Shown here: in pieces, positions 58,834-64,000 of the stretch
Layout of the letters: every line of letters starts with the position of its first letter
Position numbering within the stretch: the first letter of the stretch is position 1
NCBI GenBank assembly: GCA_964526295.1
Contig: CAZGKW010000011.1
Location: forward strand, 1 to 64,000
DNA length: 64,000 nt
Direction: 5' to 3'
DNA from: CAZGKW01 sp964526295
GTDB taxonomy: Bacteria > Planctomycetota > Phycisphaerae > FEN-1346
Position numbers and translations under genes: made by a program
The notes under the pieces: model-generated
Databases searched by the model: none
What the model was told of the DNA's origin: nothing
The model's input: only the letters and a program-made list of their open reading frames with translations

Positions 58834-60168
58834 ATGGCCGAATCCATCGAGCCGAAAATCAGCCTCGGGCACCGCGTGCTGGTGGTCGCCCTGCACGTCG
58901 TGGTGGGCCTCATCGGCGTCTATGCCGTCTACCTCCTGTTCCGGGGCGTCGAGGTCGAGCAGACCATCTCTCCGGGCGAGCTTCGGGAGGTGATCAGCGA
59001 ATACCGGGCCAAGCGCCGGGAGCGGATGGCCGCCGAGATCAACCAGCAGATGCGGCCCCTCCTCCGCGAGATGCGGGCCATCCGCGACAAGTGGCAGGCC
59101 GACGCGGGCGTCACGGCCGACGCCGACGAGGTCCTGACCGACGCCGAGCAGGCCAGCCGGGCCGAGGCCGCCCGGCCCCTGGACGACCTTGCGTTCCACG
59201 GGGTCTACGACGTGGCCCGGGCCGTCGAGCAGGACATGATCACGATGTACCGCGAATTTCTGGCGGCCCGGACGGTGGGCCTGGGGCGGGGCTTCAGCTA
59301 CGCCGAGGCCTACGACCACTCCGCCACCCCGCGGCCGACCCGCCCCCCCATCGACACCGAGGCCCTGTACCGCGAGATCACGACCGTCGAGGAGGGCGGC
59401 GGGCTCGAGGCGTTCCGCCAGGAGATCAAGAAGTCGAACGTCGAGGTCCGCGAGATGCACCAGAACTGCGAGAAGCTCCTCGCCTTCACCCGCAAGTCGA
59501 CCACCCAGACGGGCGACGGCATCAGCGTCGACATGAGCGCCGAGGACGTCGCCATGCTGGGCTACCGCGGACCCGAGCTGCTCCCCGACGAGATCGACCT
59601 CACCCACAGCCCCGACCTGGGCAGCTTCAACGCCATCCCGGGCCGCCGGCTCGTGACCGGCGGCCGGATGGACGAGTGGCTTTACGTCGACACCTGGTAC
59701 GTCATCGGCCCCTTCGAGGGCGACCGCCGGCGAGAGAACCTCGACACCCGCTTCGGGCCCGAGGCCAACGTCAACCTCGACGACGTCTTCACCGGCAAGG
59801 ACGACCGCAAGGTCCGGTGGGAGTACAAGAAGGTCGGCTGGGTCCAGCCCGTCGGCCCGAAGACGGCCTTCTGGAAGATCGAGCCCCGCCAGGTCGAAAG
59901 CTACGCCATCTACTACGCCTTCACCGAGATCTATTCGGACGCCCCGCGGGAGGTCTGGATCGCCACCGCCACCGACGACTACGGCAAGCTCTGGATCAAC
60001 GACGAGCTCGTCTGGAAGAGCCCGAAGACCCGCAAACCCTACAATGCGACGGAGAACATCCAGCTCATCGACCTGGAGCAGGGCCAGAACAAGGTGCTGT
60101 ATCGCGTGGAGAACGCCGGCGGAACGATGGGGTTCTCCCTGATGGTCCGCCTGGCCACCGGCGGATAG
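58834..60168 (+). CDS. Membrane-anchored coiled-coil protein with GPF-type beta-sandwich, ExbBD partner candidate
   Basis: 444 residues. One N-terminal transmembrane helix (about 13-36, VLVVALHVVVGLIGVYAVYL) places the rest in the periplasm, as in TonB and TolA. Residues 50-90 are a charged coil (LREVISEYRAKRRERMAAEI). A helical middle ends in residues 284-444, a beta-sandwich opening with LYVDTWYVIGPFEGDRRREN and containing VWIATATDDYGKLWINDELV, as in PA14/sugar-binding modules. The same GPF-type motif occurs in the 1559-residue protein at 4834-9513. There is no TonB C-terminal domain. Position in the unit with exbB and exbD suggests it is the energised periplasmic effector. Confidence 0.72.
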   Translation: MAESIEPKISLGHRVLVVALHVVVGLIGVYAVYLLFRGVEVEQTISPGELREVISEYRAKRRERMAAEINQQMRPLLREMRAIRDKWQADAGVTADADEVLTDAEQASRAEAARPLDDLAFHGVYDVARAVEQDMITMYREFLAARTVGLGRGFSYAEAYDHSATPRPTRPPIDTEALYREITTVEEGGGLEAFRQEIKKSNVEVREMHQNCEKLLAFTRKSTTQTGDGISVDMSAEDVAMLGYRGPELLPDEIDLTHSPDLGSFNAIPGRRLVTGGRMDEWLYVDTWYVIGPFEGDRRRENLDTRFGPEANVNLDDVFTGKDDRKVRWEYKKVGWVQPVGPKTAFWKIEPRQVESYAIYYAFTEIYSDAPREVWIATATDDYGKLWINDELVWKSPKTRKPYNATENIQLIDLEQGQNKVLYRVENAGGTMGFSLMVRLATGG

Positions 60169-60235
60169 CGTCGACCGCCTCATAGGAGTTCTCAGCGGCC
60201 GGTCTCTGTGCCGACCGCGCTTCACGGGCCGAGAA

Positions 60236-60262
60236 CGCGGCGGGCGATCCGGGCCCGCCGCG
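60236..60262 (+). terminator. Perfect 10-bp GC hairpin after the ExbBD unit
   Basis: CGCGGCGGGC (60236-60245) pairs with GCCCGCCGCG (60253-60262) around a seven-base loop, 68 bases after the anchored protein's stop. Likely end of the exb unit, or an attenuator before the next lyase. No T-tract. Confidence 0.45.
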
Positions 60263-60309
60263 CCGAAAGTCGACAGGACCTGCCCGAACCCGCTTGGCGG
60301 AGGGACCCG

Positions 60310-62337
60310 ATGCCGAGGCACGCCGCCACGTCCATCTTGGCCGCGACACTCGCCCTGGCGGCCTTGCCCAACGCGGTTCGTGCCGCGCCGGCTTCGGCCG
60401 ACGTGCTCCGGATCGTCGAGGGCCACGTGCCGCCCGAGGCCGGCGAGCATCCCCGCCTGATGGTCCGAAAGGGCGACGGCGTCGAGGCGCTCAGGCGGGC
60501 CGCCGCTACGGACTGGGGCCGGCGCGTCACGGCCCGCCTCCACCAGGCCCTCAAGCTGGTCGAGAAGCTCGCCATCACCGGCCGCAACCGCGAGGTCATT
60601 AAGGAAGCCGGCTTCAAGGCCGCCGGCTACGGGGCCGCCTGCCTGTTGGATCAGGACGCCCGGACCGCCGCCGAGGCCCGCGACACCGTCCTCAAGGAGG
60701 TCGTCCACTACCCGCTGACGGGCACGCTCAGCCTGATGGACCGCATCTCGCGGCTCCACGGCACGGCCGTCGCGTACGACCTCTGCTACGATGCGTGGGA
60801 CGAGCCGACCCGGGCGAAGGTCCGGGCGTGGCTCGCCGAGGAGGCCCGGGACCTTCGCCGACGAGTCGACTCGCCCGAGCCGGCCCGCGTCGGCCAGCCG
60901 GAGCGCGTCACGGCCCACGCCGTGGCGGGCATCGCCGAGCTGGCCCTTCTGGGCGACTCGGGCGACGCGGCCGACCCCGGCCGGATCGCCGATTCCGAGC
61001 GGGCCGTCCTCGCCTACCTGGACCGCCACGTCGGCCCGCTGGGCTTCGACGCCCACGGCGAGTCGGTCCGCGAGGCGGCGTTCGCCTCGGGCATCCTCGA
61101 GTTCCTCCGGGCCGAGCGGCTCGTCCTCGGCCGCGACCTCACGGGCCACCCCGCCGTCGCCGCGGTCCTCGTCCCGATGGTCTACATGACCGTGCCGGAG
61201 GTGGGCATCGCCGTCACCGGCGGGACGACGGCGACGGTCGACCGGACGGGCCTGTTCGCCTTGGCGACCGACCTGACGCCGCCCCCGCGCCGACCGGCCG
61301 TCGCGTGGCTCTTCGAGAAGGTGGGGGGCGAGCAGTATCTGGGCATCGTCCGGCCGCACCACGGCCTGGCGATGATGACGAGCGGCCTGGACACGATCGA
61401 GCCGGTCCCGCCGGGCGACCCGTGGCCGCGACGGGGAAACGGCCGGACTTGGGCTGAACACGCCGCGCCGGGAAGCGGCCTCGCCGCCCGGGCCATGGGC
61501 TGGCCCCGGTTCGTCCACAGCGACCGGGCCGGCATGGCGGTCTTCCGCAGCCGGTGGAAGGACGCCGGCGACGTCGCGACCGTCGTCCACGACGGGGCCC
61601 TCCGGATCCTCGGGCCGGCCTCGCCGTGGGCGGCCCAGCCCGGCGTCGACGCCGCCAGGTGGAGCCACGACCCCGGGGCCGGCGGCCTGGACAACGTGTT
61701 TCTGTTCAGCCCGAACGTGGGCAAGCAGCGGGTCTACGAGCTCCGCCTCCGGCGCCGGCTCGTCTCGTGCCGCATCATCGAGCCCGGCCGCCTCGCCACG
61801 CTCGTCTCGACCGTGCAAGGCCGGATCGATGCCTCGACCGATTCCTACCAGGTCTCCAAGAGAAAGGGCGGAAAGAAAGTCGAGGAGAAGGTGCCGGTTC
61901 CGGCCGGGGGCCCGTTCGAGGGGACACGGGTCCTCGGCATCGATTACACCGGCCGGTGCGGCACACCCGGCCTGTTCGTGATCGCCGACCGGTTGAGCGG
62001 CGGCGGCGAGGTGCCTCGCACGTGGGCCCTTCACACCGGCCCCGAGGTGAAGATCGCCACCGACGGGCCGACGTTCTCGTTCACCGACGAGACGGGGGCC
62101 GGCCTCCACGCCACGGTCGTCTACCCCCCGGACGTGACCTTCGAAAAGACCAACAACCGGGGCGTGGCCAACTTCGTCACCGCTCGGACGCCCGGCGACC
62201 GCTTCGAGGTCGTCATGACCGTCCGGGCCGGCGGTCCGCCGCCGAAGGTCTCGGCGGGCGACGAGGGGCTCGCCGGCGACGTCCGGGTGGGCCAGCGCAC
62301 CGTTCGCGTGGAAGCCGACGCCGTCGTCTTTGACTGA
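60310..62337 (+). CDS. Secreted heparinase II/III-like lyase, degenerate (paralog 5)
   Basis: 675 residues. ATG at 60310 has GGAGGGAC upstream; signal peptide SILAATLALAALPNAVRAA. It lacks the accessory domain and begins with EHPRLMVRKGDGVEALRRAA. VAYDLCYDAWDEPTRAKV is kept in the helical half. The sheet half has MAVFRSRWKDAGDVATVVH, but the segment that should carry the catalytic histidines is missing or replaced by LGPASPWAAQPGVDAARWSH. DYTGRCGTPGLFVIADRLSG and the closing VRVGQRTVRVEADAVVFD tie it to the others. It may be a binding or regulatory form rather than a lyase. It follows the ExbBD unit after a 141-bp gap with a hairpin. Confidence 0.76.
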   Translation: MPRHAATSILAATLALAALPNAVRAAPASADVLRIVEGHVPPEAGEHPRLMVRKGDGVEALRRAAATDWGRRVTARLHQALKLVEKLAITGRNREVIKEAGFKAAGYGAACLLDQDARTAAEARDTVLKEVVHYPLTGTLSLMDRISRLHGTAVAYDLCYDAWDEPTRAKVRAWLAEEARDLRRRVDSPEPARVGQPERVTAHAVAGIAELALLGDSGDAADPGRIADSERAVLAYLDRHVGPLGFDAHGESVREAAFASGILEFLRAERLVLGRDLTGHPAVAAVLVPMVYMTVPEVGIAVTGGTTATVDRTGLFALATDLTPPPRRPAVAWLFEKVGGEQYLGIVRPHHGLAMMTSGLDTIEPVPPGDPWPRRGNGRTWAEHAAPGSGLAARAMGWPRFVHSDRAGMAVFRSRWKDAGDVATVVHDGALRILGPASPWAAQPGVDAARWSHDPGAGGLDNVFLFSPNVGKQRVYELRLRRRLVSCRIIEPGRLATLVSTVQGRIDASTDSYQVSKRKGGKKVEEKVPVPAGGPFEGTRVLGIDYTGRCGTPGLFVIADRLSGGGEVPRTWALHTGPEVKIATDGPTFSFTDETGAGLHATVVYPPDVTFEKTNNRGVANFVTARTPGDRFEVVMTVRAGGPPPKVSAGDEGLAGDVRVGQRTVRVEADAVVFD

Positions 62338-62407
62338 TGACCGGTGGGCGACCACCGGGCCCCGGACGGTCACGGCCAGTTCTGTGCGTACCGAGGAAGG
62401 AACTCGC

Positions 62408-63046
62408 GTGTTCAGCTACACCAGCCGCAAGGGCGTCACCTACTACGTGCACGCGCGTCTTCGGAAGAAAGGGGGTGTCTCCTATGTCCTCAGGCGGACA
62501 CCCGAAGAGGCCCTGTCGGGCCTGCCGGAGGGCTACGAGGTCGTCGAGAACGTGAACGGGCAAGCCTCCGTCCGCCGGGCACGGCCCCGGCTGATCACCC
62601 CTGAGGAGGAGGCCCAGGTGGCGGCGAGCCTGGAGGCCCACGGCCTGAAGGACTACCGGGTCGAGGTCAAAGGCCGGTATCTGACGGTCTTCGAGCCCAG
62701 CACGGACCCCGAGGAAGTCGCGGAGGTGTTCGACCCGCTCGGCCTCGGAGGCGGCCTCGACGGCCCGTTCAAGGACGTGATGCGGCACCTCCTGGGCGAC
62801 GAACTCATCGATCGGTACATCCGCGAGAAAAGGCAGACATTTGCCGAGAGCGTCCGGCAAAAGCTGCAATTTTTCCCCGTGCTTCGCTTCGAGCTGGCCA
62901 AAGGCGAGCCGCGGCAGTTCCACGTCGAACGGAGGCACTACTCCGGCGACGGCGGCTGGTTGTCTCTTGCGACCCTTCGGCTCGAGCGCGGGCTGAAGCG
63001 TTACGTCCGGCACCTGGGCAAGGACAGCTTCTTCGAGCTGATGTAG
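62408..63046 (+). CDS. Cytoplasmic protein of unknown function
   Basis: 212 residues from the GTG at 62408, which has AAGGA six bases upstream; an in-frame TTG at 62330 would overlap the lyase gene and lacks a ribosome site. The start (FSYTSRKGVTYYVHARLRKK) is a compact basic beta-rich segment with GGVSYVLRRTPEEAL, then ENVNGQASVRRARPRLITPE. The C-terminal half is alpha/beta (VMRHLLGDELIDRYIREKRQ, KLQFFPVLRFELAKGEPRQF). No signal peptide or membrane helix, and no family I recognise. The basic N-terminus might contact nucleic acid. Codon use looks like that of its neighbours, so it is probably a native gene. Confidence 0.7.
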   Translation: MFSYTSRKGVTYYVHARLRKKGGVSYVLRRTPEEALSGLPEGYEVVENVNGQASVRRARPRLITPEEEAQVAASLEAHGLKDYRVEVKGRYLTVFEPSTDPEEVAEVFDPLGLGGGLDGPFKDVMRHLLGDELIDRYIREKRQTFAESVRQKLQFFPVLRFELAKGEPRQFHVERRHYSGDGGWLSLATLRLERGLKRYVRHLGKDSFFELM

Positions 63047-63174
63047 CCGCCGGGCCGGGCCTGCGCAGCATCCAGCCGAGGCCGGGCCGGTTGCCGGTTG
63101 CCGCAGGCGCGGCGGGCGGGTATGGTGGCGGTGGTCTCGCCCCTTCACTTCTCGTGGCAGGAAGGAGACCGATC

Positions 63175-64000
63175 GTGTCTCGCAAGGCGCTTGCGCTGGT
63201 CCTTTCTCTCGCAGCGTTGCCCGTCGCCTCGGCCGGCGCCGCGGGTCCCTCCGACGACGCCCGGGCCATCCTGGAAGCGAGCGGCGCCCGAGGCGGACTT
63301 ATCGTCCACCTCCAGTGCGGCGACGGACGACTCACCGCCGCGCTGGCCGGCGACGGCCCGTACCTCGTGCACGGCCTCGCGAGCGCCGAGCGCGACGTCG
63401 AAGCGGCCCGCGAGCACGTCCACTCGCGGGGCCTCTACGGCCGGGTCAGCATCGACCGCTTCCGCGGGGGACGGCTGCCCTATGCCGAGGAGCTCGTCAA
63501 CCTCGTCGTCGCCGAGCGGGTCCCGGCGGCCCTTCGGGCGGAGGTCGAGCGGGTGCTCGCCCCGGGCGGCGCGGTCTGTGAGAAGCCCGGCGCCACGTGG
63601 GTCGCCACGCCGAAGGCCCGGCCCGAGACAATCGACGAATGGACCCACTTTCTTCACGGGCCCGACAACAACGCCGTCTCGACCGACGCCCGCATCGCCC
63701 CGCCGCGCCACGCCCGGTGGATAGCCGGCCCGCGGTGGGCCCGCAGCCACGACCACCTGGCGAGCCTGTCGGCGATGGTCTCGTCGGGGGGCCGTGTCTT
63801 CGCCATCGTCGACGAGGGGCCCATCGCGACGGTCGCCATGCCGCCGGACTGGCAGCTCGTCGCCCGAGACGCCTTCAGCGGCGTGCTCCTGTGGAAACGG
63901 GCGATCGGCCCGTGGGAGGGGACGCTCCGGGGCTTTCGAAGCGGCCCGGCGGACCTCGCCCGGCGCCTCGTCGCCGTCGGCGACCGCCTCTACGTGACGC
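63175..64000 (+). CDS. Secreted methyltransferase-like / PQQ-propeller fusion, 3' truncated
   Basis: GTG at 63175 follows GAAGGAGA at ideal spacing; the frame is open to the right edge, giving 275 codons. A signal peptide (ALALVLSLAALPVASAGA) is followed at about 35-130 by a Rossmann-like unit: GGLIVHLQCGDGRLTAALAG resembles motif I of class I SAM-dependent methyltransferases, with LPYAEELVNLVVAERVPAA as the later strand. From about 145 a PQQ-type propeller begins: DEWTHFLHGPDNNAVSTD, RWIAGPRWARSHDHLASLS and ARDAFSGVLLWKRAI. This arrangement occurs in planctomycete secreted proteins. A methyltransferase outside the cytoplasm would lack SAM, so the domain may have another use. The remainder lies beyond the window. 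Confidence 0.82.
   Translation, partial: MSRKALALVLSLAALPVASAGAAGPSDDARAILEASGARGGLIVHLQCGDGRLTAALAGDGPYLVHGLASAERDVEAAREHVHSRGLYGRVSIDRFRGGRLPYAEELVNLVVAERVPAALRAEVERVLAPGGAVCEKPGATWVATPKARPETIDEWTHFLHGPDNNAVSTDARIAPPRHARWIAGPRWARSHDHLASLSAMVSSGGRVFAIVDEGPIATVAMPPDWQLVARDAFSGVLLWKRAIGPWEGTLRGFRSGPADLARRLVAVGDRLYVT

Noticed and set aside
58768..62373. A 1201-codon antisense frame over the ExbBD and fifth lyase genes
   Set aside because: Same third-position GC effect; no homology and no plausible start, and it opposes well-supported genes.
1..64000. CRISPR arrays, tRNA or rRNA genes, replication origin
   Set aside because: No regularly spaced repeats, cloverleaf-like sequence, rRNA consensus stretch or DnaA-box cluster was seen; a tRNA scan could still find one missed by eye.

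Overview
The window looks like a chromosomal stretch of a high-GC planctomycete (Planctomycetota), probably from an assembled environmental genome. The evidence is the mix of families: a PEP-CTERM-tagged papain-fold protease, secreted PQQ-type beta-propellers, a hydrazine-synthase-alpha-like diheme propeller, a methyltransferase-propeller fusion, and five heparinase-II/III-like lyases with Sec signals. GTG starts and strong GGAGG ribosome sites are common. No rRNA, tRNA, CRISPR array, intact transposase or prophage was recognised by eye.

Left end (1-4.8 kb): a truncated secreted cysteine protease, then a scarred stretch. This stretch holds a dispersed repeat, a small orphan ORF, and a MerT/heavy-metal-domain fragment that meets a PfpI-family fragment tail to tail at about base 2388. 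An ArsR-type regulator and a DUF1846 protein follow.

Secreted carbohydrate region I (4.8-33.3 kb): a minus-strand run (17.2 to 4.8 kb) of secreted propellers, an alpha/beta hydrolase, a lectin-fold lyase-like protein and a 1559-residue multidomain protein; two pairs overlap or nearly overlap at ATGA/GTGA junctions. A frameshifted small secreted gene sits at its head beside a divergent promoter and a 14-bp inverted repeat. Rightward lie three heparinase-like lyases, the HzsA-like diheme protein on the opposite strand, a GH123-like protein and an FG-GAP/VCBS propeller.

Cytoplasmic glycan/stress region (33.4-49.4 kb): one rightward glycosyltransferase, then leftward genes for a duplicated PRC-barrel protein, a NarL-type response regulator with its GAF-PAS kinase, a CBM48 protein, a GH65 phosphorylase, an (alpha/alpha)6-barrel protein, a second GT4 glycosyltransferase, a short DUF502-like membrane protein, a P2-type ATPase, a GAPDH C-terminal fragment and PolX.

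Secreted carbohydrate region II (49.7-64 kb): a leftward operon of sugar isomerase/epimerase, zinc-site-less MDR dehydrogenase and a second GH123-like protein. Rightward are a fourth heparinase-like lyase, a REP-like inverted repeat that contains its stop codon, ExbB, ExbD, a membrane-anchored beta-sandwich protein, a fifth heparinase-like lyase, an unknown cytoplasmic protein and a methyltransferase-propeller fusion cut by the right edge.

Overall logic (inference): extracellular or periplasmic breakdown of a uronic-acid-type polysaccharide by lyases and GH123-like enzymes, with an ExbBD-type energised complex embedded among them, and cytoplasmic enzymes for sugar oxidation, isomerisation and phosphorolysis. 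No sulfatase, TonB receptor or SusCD pair lies in the window.
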